A stretch of 64,000 nt of DNA from Maribacter sp. (GCA_011050675.1 DRFI01000002.1:1-64000), one strand, 5' to 3'. Counted from the stretch's first letter, positions 53,579 through 61,870 are shown. Notes: a model not told the origin generated them from the sequence alone. Numbers and translations are program-made.

Positions 53579-53692
53579 ATGAGAGGCAGTTCAAACACCT
53601 TAATTTATGTCATTTCCGGTATTATTCTTCTCCATTTTGTTGTCGGTTTCATTTGGTTGATCTATAAATTAAATAAGAAAAAAGAAAAGTAG
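53579..53692 (+). CDS. 37-residue single-pass membrane peptide
   Basis: ATG at 53579 to TAG at 53690-53692 encodes 37 residues: a short polar N-terminus (MRGSSNT), a hydrophobic helix (LIYVISGIILLHFVVGFIWLIY, with His19), and a basic tail (KLNKKKEK), the layout of a small inner-membrane protein. It is preceded at standard distance by an FNR-like dyad and an exact TAnnTTTG box. That promoter is the main support that the gene is real. Small subunits of cytochrome bd (CydX-like) have this layout, and cydAB lies 0.4 kb downstream but on the other strand, so the link is speculative. Confidence 0.65.
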   Translation: MRGSSNTLIYVISGIILLHFVVGFIWLIYKLNKKKEK

Positions 53693-53702
53693 GGTTAATC
53701 GA

Positions 53703-54002
53703 TTATGGTTTGTTAAACTTGTGATACATCATTTTCGCCAATATTAAGCCTAATGCTCCACCAATACCGGATACTACTAAATTGAGTAATAGTAGAAAAC
53801 CATCAAAATCACCATTATTCATTATTGACCATGGGTTAAAACCTAATCTACCAAAAATCTTTATGAATAAGATACTTCCAAAAACCCCGGCAATTGTATT
53901 GCCTATAACACCAAACGAGTATTTTTTAATAAGAAAGCCTAACCCGTTTGCTGCAATAATTCCTATAAGAATACTGATTAATGAAATTAATGTACCTGTC
54001 AT
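53703..54002 (-). CDS. Small membrane protein, GlsB/YeaQ/YmgE-like
   Basis: 99 residues, three membrane segments (about 4-25, 33-50, 68-90). The Gly-rich pattern GNTIAGVFGSILFIKIFGRLG resembles GlsB/YeaQ/YmgE transglycosylase-associated membrane proteins. It follows cydB after 15 bp on the same strand, so it is part of the cydAB operon. A bd-oxidase accessory role or plain co-expression cannot be separated from the sequence. Confidence 0.65.
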   Translation of the reverse strand: MTGTLISLISILIGIIAANGLGFLIKKYSFGVIGNTIAGVFGSILFIKIFGRLGFNPWSIMNNGDFDGFLLLLNLVVSGIGGALGLILAKMMYHKFNKP

Positions 54003-54017
54003 GGTTGGTTCTTTAAT

Positions 54018-55091
54018 TTAATGTCCATAATCCATATGATCAACTTTTCCTCCCCGTAACCTTTTTTGCACTATGAAATAGATGATTATTAGTATGAAAC
54101 CAACAATACCCCAAGTTAATGCTACAGATAAACCATACTCAGATGATGCAGTATTGTAAATGGTTAAAGGTTCATTTACTGAATTTACAGAAGGTAAAAT
54201 AACAGGGAACATGGATGCTAACGAAGATGTAATTCCGCCTAATATTAGTAACGTAGATAATGCAAAACCATGAATATCCTTCTTCAACTTTTTAATAAAA
54301 AACAAGCCAATTAAACCTGTTAAGTAGATAAGCGGAAAAACCATTAAATAGGGTTTTTGAATAAAGTTATCTAACGAATTAGGGTTAACCATTTGCCATA
54401 CTATTAAAGAAAAAATAGTTAGTGCGGCAAGGGTAATGTTAAGTTTGAAAATGATGTTTTTAAGATTACTATTAATAGATGAATTGGTTTTAAGAATTAT
54501 CCAATTTGCACCATGAATAGCTAAAGTGACAACGGAAATTAAACCAATAATGATGGTAAACCAATCAATTATTCCTGGATGTTCCGATAATGGGCTAAAA
54601 CTACTATTCCATAACGGTAAGAAAAAATAATGTCCTTCATAAACAGACACCCCATCTTCAACTCCGCCTAAATTTACTCCTCTCACGATATTACCCAATG
54701 CAATCCCAAAAAATAATGCTAGTAATAAACTAGAAACACCAAAAGATTTATCCCAAATATCTTTCCACATTTGAAAATGGAATTGTCCTCTAAATTCTAA
54801 TCCAATAGCTCTAAAAATAATTAACCATAAAACAATTATGAGTGGTAAATAGAAGCCACTAAAAACCGATGCATAAAAAGTAGGGAAAGCCATAAAGAGT
54901 AAGCCTCCAGCAGCAACTAGCCATACCTCATTAGAGTCCCAAAACAAACCTGCAGATTTTGCAATGACCTCCTTATCCTTTTCAGTTTTTGCAAAAAATA
55001 AATGAATGATCCCTGTTCCAAAATCATACCCATCTAAAATGAAAAATACTGCCAAAATTATAGCTATTGCTATGAACCAAAATGTTTCCAT
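54018..55091 (-). CDS. cydB: Cytochrome bd ubiquinol/menaquinol oxidase subunit II
   Basis: 357 residues with about nine membrane segments, starting METFWFIAIAIILAVFFILDGYDFGTG, the CydB signature with the Asp and Gly cluster. It stabilises the haem-bearing subunit I. It starts 3 bp after the stop of cydA. Length is normal. Uses menaquinol in this type of organism. Confidence 0.95.
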   Translation of the reverse strand: METFWFIAIAIILAVFFILDGYDFGTGIIHLFFAKTEKDKEVIAKSAGLFWDSNEVWLVAAGGLLFMAFPTFYASVFSGFYLPLIIVLWLIIFRAIGLEFRGQFHFQMWKDIWDKSFGVSSLLLALFFGIALGNIVRGVNLGGVEDGVSVYEGHYFFLPLWNSSFSPLSEHPGIIDWFTIIIGLISVVTLAIHGANWIILKTNSSINSNLKNIIFKLNITLAALTIFSLIVWQMVNPNSLDNFIQKPYLMVFPLIYLTGLIGLFFIKKLKKDIHGFALSTLLILGGITSSLASMFPVILPSVNSVNEPLTIYNTASSEYGLSVALTWGIVGFILIIIYFIVQKRLRGGKVDHMDYGH

Positions 55092-55094
55092 AAT

Positions 55095-56426
55095 TTAATG
55101 TGTTTGATGTTTAGGACCTTGGTTAATAGTTTTACCTACTAAGACTAAGAATAAAAGTCCTAATAGCATATATAAGGCGACAAATCCAAGTAAAGTAAAT
55201 AAGGTATTACCAGATGACACTGTGGGAGAAACACCTTCAGTTGTTCTTAATAAACCATAAACTAAATACGGTTGTCTACCCAGTTCTGCTGTATACCATC
55301 CTGTAAGGTTAGCTATGTAAGGGAATGGGACTAAAAACATGATAGCCCAAAGTAATGCTTTTGATTTGTATAGTTTTTTACGCCATAGCAAGAATGCGGC
55401 CAATGCCATTATAGCCATAAAAATAGTACCTAAACCAACCATTATATGATAAGAATAATACAGGGCTGGAATGTTGTCTGGCAATTCTTCTTTTTCAAAT
55501 TTATCCATTCCTATAATCTGCTTATCCCATTTCTGGTAGGTTAAGAAGCTTAATACATTAGGAACAGCAATTTTATTATCTAATTTTTTTTCGACCATAT
55601 TGGGCTGCCCAATAAGTACAATCTCAGCACCAGCATTTTCAGTTTCAAAAATACCCTCCATAGCTGCAAAAGCTGCTGGCTGATATTTTGCGACATTTTT
55701 CGCATTCCAATCACCAGTAGGGAAAGCCACCAATATGCTAGAAATCAAACCAAAAATAACTCCGGTTTTTAAAAACAGTTTTCCGTATTCAATTTGTTTG
55801 TTTCTTAATATGTAAAAAGCTCCAATGCTAGCGACAACGAAAGAAGAGGTGACAACAGAAGCCAATTGATTATGTAAAAAAGCTGGTAAAAGCCAAGGAT
55901 TACCAAATAGAGCAGAGAAATTTTCTAGTACAAATTTACCGTTATCCAATATTTCATAACCTACGGGGTGTTGCATCCAGGCGTTGGTAGCTAAAATAAA
56001 CCACCCGCTTGCCCAAGACCCTAAGAAAACAAGAAAACCAGTTAAGAGGTGTAATTTTTGTCCCATTAACTTTTCGCCGAAAATGAACAATGCCAAGAAA
56101 GAAGATTCTAAGAAGAAAGAAAAAAGACCTTCCATAGCTAAAGTCTGCCCAATTATACCACCTGTTAGTTCAGAGAATTTAGCCCAATTAGTACCAAATT
56201 GAAATTCCATAGGAATGCCTGTTACAACACCCATAGTAAAATTGATGGCAAAAATTTTCATAAAAAATTTAGCGGCATCATTATATTTTTCAATTTTATT
56301 TCTGAGGTATTTCCATTTAAAATAGACTATCAATAAAGACAATCCCATGGTTAGTTGAGGGAATATATAGTGGAAAGTAATAGTAAATGCAAATTGCAGT
56401 CTATCATAAAAAATCATGTCTTCCAT
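55095..56426 (-). CDS. cydA: Cytochrome bd oxidase subunit I
   Basis: 443 residues, about nine membrane segments. His19-type haem b595 ligand in FHYIFPQLTMGLS, haem b558 ligand region FLHNQLASVV, and GRQP motif in WYTAELGRQPYLV. The Q-loop is short, as in Bacteroidota and Bacillus enzymes (443 against about 520 residues in E. coli). It reduces O2 to water with high affinity, the microaerobic terminal oxidase. Expression is predicted from the GTAAC palindrome promoter at 56460-56502. Confidence 0.96.
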   Translation of the reverse strand: MEDMIFYDRLQFAFTITFHYIFPQLTMGLSLLIVYFKWKYLRNKIEKYNDAAKFFMKIFAINFTMGVVTGIPMEFQFGTNWAKFSELTGGIIGQTLAMEGLFSFFLESSFLALFIFGEKLMGQKLHLLTGFLVFLGSWASGWFILATNAWMQHPVGYEILDNGKFVLENFSALFGNPWLLPAFLHNQLASVVTSSFVVASIGAFYILRNKQIEYGKLFLKTGVIFGLISSILVAFPTGDWNAKNVAKYQPAAFAAMEGIFETENAGAEIVLIGQPNMVEKKLDNKIAVPNVLSFLTYQKWDKQIIGMDKFEKEELPDNIPALYYSYHIMVGLGTIFMAIMALAAFLLWRKKLYKSKALLWAIMFLVPFPYIANLTGWYTAELGRQPYLVYGLLRTTEGVSPTVSSGNTLFTLLGFVALYMLLGLLFLVLVGKTINQGPKHQTH

Positions 56427-56459
56427 ATCCTATATTATTTGCAATATTTAGTATGGTTA

Positions 56460-56502
56460 CAAAAGTAGACAACAAGGGGTTTTTAAACGTAACGAATGTT
56501 AC
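56460..56502 (-). promoter_or_regulatory. GTAAC palindrome and exact -7 box before cydA
   Basis: GTAAC-GAAT-GTTAC at 56489-56502 (perfect arms), 21 bp, then TACTTTTG (56460-56467, minus), an exact TAnnTTTG. The start codon is 34 nt further. Confidence 0.75.
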
Positions 56503-56614
56503 ATAATTGAAAAAAATCTATGGTTAAGGCATCATTTTAACAAGAATGATTTATCTACGTTTTTTTTAATTAAAATTCTGATACTAGTTTAAAAACCAGC
56601 ATGTAAAAACAAAA

Positions 56615-56654
56615 AAAATCCCTGAAATTTATGGAATAAAATTTCAGGGATTTT
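56615..56654 (-). terminator. Strong terminator behind the Dps gene
   Basis: AAAATCCCTGAAATTT (56615-56630) pairs with AAATTTCAGGGATTTT (56639-56654), a 16-bp perfect stem with an 8-nt loop; on the minus strand it runs into eight T. It starts 19 bp after the stop at 56673. Confidence 0.85.
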
Positions 56655-56672
56655 AATAAAGTTATTCTGCTA

Positions 56673-57152
56673 CTAGTCTTTATAAGCAGAAAGCATCCAA
56701 ACTAATTTTTCTTGTTGTGTAATGTAATCACTCATTAATGAAACTGTTCCTTCATCTTCAGCCTCAGCAGCAATTTTAAGTGTAGCTCTTTCTTTTTTTA
56801 ATAAGATACTTAAGCTCTCTAAAATATTATCTACAGCCTTATCGCCGTCAACAACATTTTCAATAGCCTTAATCTCGGAGCTTTCTATATACTTAGCAAA
56901 AGTATGAATTGGTGTATTACTTAAAGTAAGTACACGTTCTGCAATTTCATCTACTTTAACTAAAGCGTCATTGTACAATTCTTCAAATTTAAGGTGAAGT
57001 TCAAAAAACTTTCTTCCTTTAATATTCCAATGAAAACCTCTTAGATTCATATAGAACATTTGATAGTTAGATAACACATCATTTAACTGGTTTGCGATAT
57101 CATTAGTGCTTTTTTTGTCTAATCCGATGTTTGATAAACTTGTATTTGTCAT
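56673..57152 (-). CDS. dps: Dps-family ferritin-like DNA-protecting protein
   Basis: 159 residues. Ferroxidase residues fit the Dps pattern: H41 and H53 (RGFHWNIKGRKFFELH) and D68/E72 (KVDEIAE). It stores iron and detoxifies H2O2 in a dodecamer; no Lys-rich N-terminal tail for DNA binding is evident. Normal length. No FNR-like dyad in the 233-bp upstream gap. A strong terminator follows. Confidence 0.94.
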   Translation of the reverse strand: MTNTSLSNIGLDKKSTNDIANQLNDVLSNYQMFYMNLRGFHWNIKGRKFFELHLKFEELYNDALVKVDEIAERVLTLSNTPIHTFAKYIESSEIKAIENVVDGDKAVDNILESLSILLKKERATLKIAAEAEDEGTVSLMSDYITQQEKLVWMLSAYKD

Positions 57153-57328
57153 GATTTCAGTATTTGAATAATCCGATTTATGATAGATTTAAATTATCGA
57201 TTATTTAATATTTGATAAATTTAGTCTATAGTCGTAAAACATCCAGCAACCTTAGTTGCATAAATTAATTTTTAACATATTTTAACAAAAGTAGGAGAAC
57301 ACATTTAGAGTCAATAAATTTTAAAAGT

Positions 57329-57361
57329 AAAAGAGGGGACCATATTTGGACCCCTCTTTTT
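57329..57361 (-). terminator. Terminator behind the DsrE gene
   Basis: AAAAGAGGGGACCA (57329-57342) and TGGACCCCTCTTTT (57347-57360) pair with one A-A mismatch and a four-base loop, 26 bp after the stop at 57387. Confidence 0.75.
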
Positions 57362-57386
57362 GATAAACTATTCTTCAATTCTGGTT

Positions 57387-57914
57387 TTATGGCATTAAAA
57401 TATAACCATCAAGTTGGTAATTGGCAAGCACCATCATAGCAGATAAACCTAATTCTGTATTCGGGTTTAAATCTTCCGCATCAATACCTCTAGAGGCTGT
57501 AGCTTGGGCGCATACGATAAGTTTTACACCGTAATCTTTTAAAAGTTGAATTACCTCTGCATTAGGGTTTTCTTTTTCGTATTTGGCTTTATACTTTGCA
57601 TCATTTAAAGCGGTAAATGTAGCTCCACCATGTACAGCTGCAACAATATTTACTTTATCTGCAGAAATACCATTAACACCTAGCATATTGATCATACGTG
57701 CAATTTTAAAATATCCAATGTTAGATCCTTCCATTTCACGTTCGTCTTTTAGGTCAAAAACGATGTTATACTCCTTATCAGGATCTGGTAATGTAGTCAC
57801 ATCTTTAAAATCTTTAATTTTTCCGTATCCATCAATTACTGGAGTAATCCATTCCTGTGCAGATGAGAGTTGTGTAGCCATAATTGCTATTAAAATTAAA
57901 AGTACTTTTTTCAT
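57387..57914 (-). CDS. Exported DsrE/DsrF-like protein
   Basis: 175 residues with a signal peptide (LLILIAIMATQLSSAQ) unlike cytoplasmic DsrE. The fold is DsrE-like: YNIVFDLKDE, NIVAAVHGGATFTAL and VIQLLKDYGVKLIVCAQATASRG, where Cys about 139 may carry sulfane sulfur. Periplasmic sulfur carrier is the inference. It reads away from the TsdA-like cytochrome and shares the GTAAC palindrome at 58028 with it. Confidence 0.85.
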   Translation of the reverse strand: MKKVLLILIAIMATQLSSAQEWITPVIDGYGKIKDFKDVTTLPDPDKEYNIVFDLKDEREMEGSNIGYFKIARMINMLGVNGISADKVNIVAAVHGGATFTALNDAKYKAKYEKENPNAEVIQLLKDYGVKLIVCAQATASRGIDAEDLNPNTELGLSAMMVLANYQLDGYILMP

Positions 57915-57997
57915 GAGTTTGTTGAATTATAAATTAGTGTAGTTTGGTTATAAAATATTTGATGATAGGTACTAATGTCCGTTATTTTTTAAAGTTA

Positions 57998-58071
57998 TAA
58001 AAGTAAGTAGGATTATTTAACGCTACTGTAACCCATGTTACTGTCATTAATAAATGGAATTTCTAGATTCG
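57998..58071. promoter_or_regulatory. Shared GTAAC palindrome between DsrE and TsdA-like genes
   Basis: GTAAC-CCAT-GTTAC at 58028-58041 (perfect arms). Rightward: 22 bp to TAGATTCG (58064-58071). Leftward: 22 bp to TACTTTTA (57998-58005, minus). Both boxes are at the same distance, so one site may activate both directions. Confidence 0.7.
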
Positions 58072-58118
58072 TTGACTAAATTAGTGCTACTAAAATTATA
58101 TAAGCTAGTTAAACAGAT

Positions 58119-59156
58119 ATGGAAGAATTTAGAACATTGACCAAAAAACTATATCATCTCTTTATAGTGGTTTTTATATTGGTCATGACCATATTCATAG
58201 TACTACTTAACTACGATCCACAATCAAATAGTTATCCCCCAATAATTACTGACGAAATTACATCCACAACTATTTGGAAACCTAAAGATGCTATTACTGA
58301 AATTCCTAATATGTCCGAAACGGTCAAAAAAGGGTATTACTTAATAGCGGAAACATCAAAATATATGGGACCTAATGCCGAGAATGTAAAAGACCGGTAT
58401 AGTGGAAACAATTTGGCATGTGCCAATTGCCACTTACAAAAAGGAGCTCAAGCGGGCTCTGGTTCTTGGGTTGGTATTTTAGAACGATTTCCTCAATTTG
58501 GAGGGCGAGGAAATAGAGAAGGTACTATTCAAGATCGAATTAATGGCTGTATGGAACGTAGTATGAACGGTAAGATGCTTCCTGTAGATTCTGATAAGAT
58601 GACTGCAATTGTAGCATATATGAATTGGTTGGGAGAAGATGTACCAGAACATAGAAAAGCAGAATTTAAAGGCTATCCGAAAATTAAGATTCCGAATGTT
58701 GCAGTAGATTTAGATAGGGGTAAGGGCGTATATAATAAAGAGTGTGTTATTTGCCATGGAGAAAATGGAGCGGGTGTACTTAATCCTATAGATAGTAAAA
58801 GCTATACGTATCCGCCATTATGGGGACCAGATAGTTTCAATGATGGCGCAGGTATGAATAGGGTGATTACATCTGCAGAATTCATAAAAAGTAATATGCC
58901 TTATTTACAGGCAACATGGGATAATCCTAAATTGACAGATGAAGAGGCTTATCATGTGGCAGGTTATATTAATAGTTTTTCCAGACCACATAAGGGAAAT
59001 AAAGAAAATGATTATCCTAATAAAAAATTAAAACCAGTATCTACACCTTATGGTCCTTGGGCAGATGATTTTTCTCCAGAACAACACAAATACGGACCGT
59101 TTCCACCTATAATGGAGTTTTACAAGAAAGAATACGGTATTACCAAAACGAAATAG
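58119..59156 (+). CDS. Dihaem cytochrome c, TsdA-like (thiosulfate dehydrogenase)
   Basis: 345 residues. One N-terminal membrane segment (about 12-30) anchors it outside the membrane. Two haem sites: C101-A-N-C-H105 and C209-V-I-C-H213. The region RINGCMERSMNGK contains Cys144, which matches the conserved GCxxxSMNG Cys reported as unusual haem ligand in TsdA enzymes. These make tetrathionate from thiosulfate or the reverse. Gene 5 bp before a porin and near YeeE/YedE and other sulfur genes. SoxA-like cytochromes are the alternative. Confidence 0.85.
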   Translation: MEEFRTLTKKLYHLFIVVFILVMTIFIVLLNYDPQSNSYPPIITDEITSTTIWKPKDAITEIPNMSETVKKGYYLIAETSKYMGPNAENVKDRYSGNNLACANCHLQKGAQAGSGSWVGILERFPQFGGRGNREGTIQDRINGCMERSMNGKMLPVDSDKMTAIVAYMNWLGEDVPEHRKAEFKGYPKIKIPNVAVDLDRGKGVYNKECVICHGENGAGVLNPIDSKSYTYPPLWGPDSFNDGAGMNRVITSAEFIKSNMPYLQATWDNPKLTDEEAYHVAGYINSFSRPHKGNKENDYPNKKLKPVSTPYGPWADDFSPEQHKYGPFPPIMEFYKKEYGITKTK

Positions 59157-59161
59157 GCTTT

Positions 59162-60496
59162 ATGCGAATACTATTAGTACTACTTATTTGTCTGCCTATT
59201 TTTTCTAAGGGTCAAGATTCCCTCGCTATTAAGAAGGGGAATCTTTCTGGGCAATGGCGTACGTATTATATGATGACGGCTAACAAAGGTGATTTAAAGA
59301 ATTTTAATGCTTTAGCCACAGGTGGTAAGCTAAAATATCAATATGATATTTTGAATAATTTAGAATTTGGAGCAGCCCTATATAATTCGAATAATTTAAG
59401 ATTACAAAATTTATCTGATCCTGATGCTACCACAGGCAGATTAAGTAGGTATGAAGAAGGATTATTCGATCGACTTGATCTTAATAATGATGCTGTTTTT
59501 TTATTGGGAGAATTATATGCGAAGTATAAGTTGAACCGACAGTCTTTTACTCTGGGGCGAATGAATGTAAATACGCCACTTATAAACCCTGAAGATGGTA
59601 GAATGATTCCAACTTTAGTACAGGGGTTTTGGTATAATTATAAAACAAATAAAAGTACTTTTCAATTCGGGTTATTAAATGAAATAGCACCAAGGTCTAC
59701 AGGTCAGTTTTATGGAATTGGGGAGAGTATAGGTACATACCCCGTTGGTAGAAACAAATATGGTAATGCTTCGCAATATGCTGGTAATACGGATTCGGAT
59801 TATATTCTGATGTTTAATGCAGATTTTGAATTAACTAAGAACTTAAGGTTAAATGTATGGAACCAACATGTAGATAATGTGTTCAATTCAATTTATATTA
59901 AACCTTCTCTGAAGATTTCTGAATCTGTACAAATAGAAGGGGAGTGGTTGCATCAAAATAAAATTGGGGATGGTGGTAATGCCTTAGATTCGCTCCGTTA
60001 TTTTAATCAGAATAGAGCAGATGTTTTAGGGTTGAAATTTGATTATAAAAGTAAGAGTGGGTTAGTAAGCTTAGCCTATAATAGAATATTACCACAAGGT
60101 CAATTTTTATCACCGCGAGAATGGGGTAGAGAAGATTTATTTAGTTTTCAGAAACGAGAGCGTAGCGAAGGTACTGCCGATAATCATGCTTTGGTTCTGA
60201 ACTTTAAAAATGAGTTCGAAATATTTAAAGAGGATCTAAACTTGACTTCAATATTAAGTGTCGGTAAGCATTGGAAACCAGAAGTAACCGATGCTATTCT
60301 AAATAAATATGCTATGCCAGATTACACTCATATTAATTTAGATATTTTTTTCAATATTAAAAAATTTAAACACTTAAAGCCAGAACTACTACTTACCTCA
60401 AAAATGGGAAATGGAGGCATTCCAGATAACCCTAATTTCTATTTTAATAAAGTTGATTTGTTTCATTTGGATTTCATCATTAACTATAATTTCTAG
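59162..60496 (+). CDS. Outer-membrane porin, OprD-like
   Basis: 444 residues. Signal peptide ends near 17 (LLICLPIFSKGQ). Many amphipathic beta strands, strand pattern GQWRTYYMMTANKGDL, then FTLGRMNVNTPLINPEDGRMIPTLVQGFWYNY, and a last strand ending in Phe (DFIINYNF), the barrel-assembly signal. OprD-type barrels take up small anions. Given the gene is 5 bp behind the TsdA-like gene, thiosulfate or tetrathionate entry is an inference. Confidence 0.85.
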   Translation: MRILLVLLICLPIFSKGQDSLAIKKGNLSGQWRTYYMMTANKGDLKNFNALATGGKLKYQYDILNNLEFGAALYNSNNLRLQNLSDPDATTGRLSRYEEGLFDRLDLNNDAVFLLGELYAKYKLNRQSFTLGRMNVNTPLINPEDGRMIPTLVQGFWYNYKTNKSTFQFGLLNEIAPRSTGQFYGIGESIGTYPVGRNKYGNASQYAGNTDSDYILMFNADFELTKNLRLNVWNQHVDNVFNSIYIKPSLKISESVQIEGEWLHQNKIGDGGNALDSLRYFNQNRADVLGLKFDYKSKSGLVSLAYNRILPQGQFLSPREWGREDLFSFQKRERSEGTADNHALVLNFKNEFEIFKEDLNLTSILSVGKHWKPEVTDAILNKYAMPDYTHINLDIFFNIKKFKHLKPELLLTSKMGNGGIPDNPNFYFNKVDLFHLDFIINYNF

Positions 60497-60551
60497 TCAG
60501 AAAATCTAACCAACCTCATTAAAATAAATTACAGAATAATTGTAAGAATGA

Positions 60552-60758
60552 TTACTTATTTAGCTTACACGTATTCATGCCAAATAAGGTGTATAGCGGG
60601 CAAAAGCTAACAAATGTAGTCAGTATTAAGATAGCGGCAACAGCCAGCATAATGTAACCTAAAACACCAGTTACGGTATCTGTATAAAATGTAGTTAAAA
60701 GCGCTACAGCAATAAAAATTCTTATAAAACGATCTGTACTTCCCATGTTTTTTTTCAT
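60552..60758 (-). CDS. DUF2892 (YgaP-like) small membrane protein
   Basis: 68 residues, DUF2892 pattern: MGSTDRFIRIFIAVALLTTF, a second membrane segment VLGYIMLAVAAILILTTF, then FCPLYTLFGMNTCKLNK. It is the membrane part of YgaP rhodanese, without a rhodanese domain, and often stands near sulfur genes. It converges on the porin gene (56-bp gap). Expression may come from the FNR-like site at 60887 with a leader of about 100 nt. Confidence 0.88.
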   Translation of the reverse strand: MKKNMGSTDRFIRIFIAVALLTTFYTDTVTGVLGYIMLAVAAILILTTFVSFCPLYTLFGMNTCKLNK

Positions 60759-60856
60759 GATACTAGTTTTTGGATTATGGTTTAAAATAAATTGTAATGA
60801 TTTGTTTAAAAAAAAGACTTAATCAATAAGCAGATGTACTTCTGCTATTTGTTATT

Positions 60857-60900
60857 GCAATGTATACGTAATCAATTATATAGACTATGATAATAGTCAT
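60857..60900 (-). promoter_or_regulatory. FNR-like dyad and -7 box, probably for the DUF2892 gene
   Basis: ATGAT-AATA-GTCAT at 60887-60900, 22 bp, then TACATTGC (60857-60864, minus), two mismatches. The start codon is 99 nt further. In the other direction no -7 box stands at 22 bp. Confidence 0.55.
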
Positions 60901-60933
60901 ATACAAAGGTCAATGTTAATGAAGACAATTAAT

Positions 60934-60977
60934 GTAACTTAAGTTACCTAGTCGCGATTTTAAAAAAGGTATTTTTG
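60934..60977 (+). promoter_or_regulatory. GTAAC palindrome and exact -7 box before the desaturase-family gene
   Basis: GTAAC-TTAA-GTTAC at 60934-60947 (perfect arms), 22 bp, then TATTTTTG (60970-60977), an exact TAnnTTTG. The start codon is 18 nt further. Confidence 0.8.
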
Positions 60978-60994
60978 TAAAAACTGGTATTTAA

Positions 60995-61870
60995 ATGGAA
61001 GCATATGTAGAGGCATTTTTAAACGCAGTTTCAGGAACATTTAGTTGGACTTGGAAATCAATAATTTTTAATGTCCCGTGGTATCTTAATTATTTTTGGG
61101 GTTTAATTCTTATCTCGCTATTAGTATGGTTTTTAGAGATAGTTTTTCCTTGGAGAAAAGAGCAAGGTGTTTTTAGAAAAGACTTTTGGTTAGATGCTTT
61201 TTATATGTTTTTCAACTTCTTTTTGTTCGCTATAGCAATCAGTGGTATTTATAAGATGTTACAAGTATTTTTCCAGGATATAGGTGTAGCATCTAACAGT
61301 CTAGCACTTATAGATATTTCCAATTGGCCAATGTGGGGTCAGCTATTATTGTTTTTCGTTGTTCTGGATTTTGTACAGTGGTTTACACATACTTTGCTTC
61401 ATAAATATGCTTTTCTATGGAATTTTCATAAAGTACATCATAGCGTTAAAGAAATGGGCTTTGCCGCGCATTTACGTTATCATTGGATGGAGAATATTCT
61501 TTATAAACCATTAAAAACTTTTGGTGTAATGATTCTGGGAGGTTTTGAACCAGAACAAGCATATATCGTTCATTTTGCCGCAATCGCTATTGGGCATTTT
61601 AATCATTCGAACATAAAAATTACTTGGGGACCTTTAAAATACTTGTTCAACAATCCTGTAATGCATTTATACCACCATGCTTATGACTTACCTGAGGGTA
61701 CGTATGGGGTAAATTTTGGTATAAGTTTAAGTATATGGGATTATATTTTTAAGACCAATTATATACCTGAGGATAGCGGTAAGGTAAAGTTGGGTTATCC
61801 AGGAGATGAGGATTTGCCAAAAGACTTTTTAGGACAAGCGGTACATGGTTTTAAACCAAAGAAGAAGTAA
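60995..61870 (+). CDS. Sterol desaturase / fatty acid hydroxylase family protein
   Basis: 291 residues, about five membrane segments. The di-iron histidine motifs are present: HTLLHKYAFLWNFHKVHHS (about 130-148), AHLRYHW, and HLYHHAYD near 226. This family hydroxylates or desaturates lipids with O2 at the membrane. Substrate unknown; lack of sterol synthesis makes a fatty acid or carotenoid likely. The O2-dependent enzyme is under the same site type as cydAB. Confidence 0.9.
   Translation: MEAYVEAFLNAVSGTFSWTWKSIIFNVPWYLNYFWGLILISLLVWFLEIVFPWRKEQGVFRKDFWLDAFYMFFNFFLFAIAISGIYKMLQVFFQDIGVASNSLALIDISNWPMWGQLLLFFVVLDFVQWFTHTLLHKYAFLWNFHKVHHSVKEMGFAAHLRYHWMENILYKPLKTFGVMILGGFEPEQAYIVHFAAIAIGHFNHSNIKITWGPLKYLFNNPVMHLYHHAYDLPEGTYGVNFGISLSIWDYIFKTNYIPEDSGKVKLGYPGDEDLPKDFLGQAVHGFKPKKK

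Noticed and set aside
57153-57240. AT-rich inverted segments before the Dps gene (TGATAG...ATTATC)
   Set aside because: The arms do not pair in the N4 geometry and no TAnnTTTG box stands 22 bp away.
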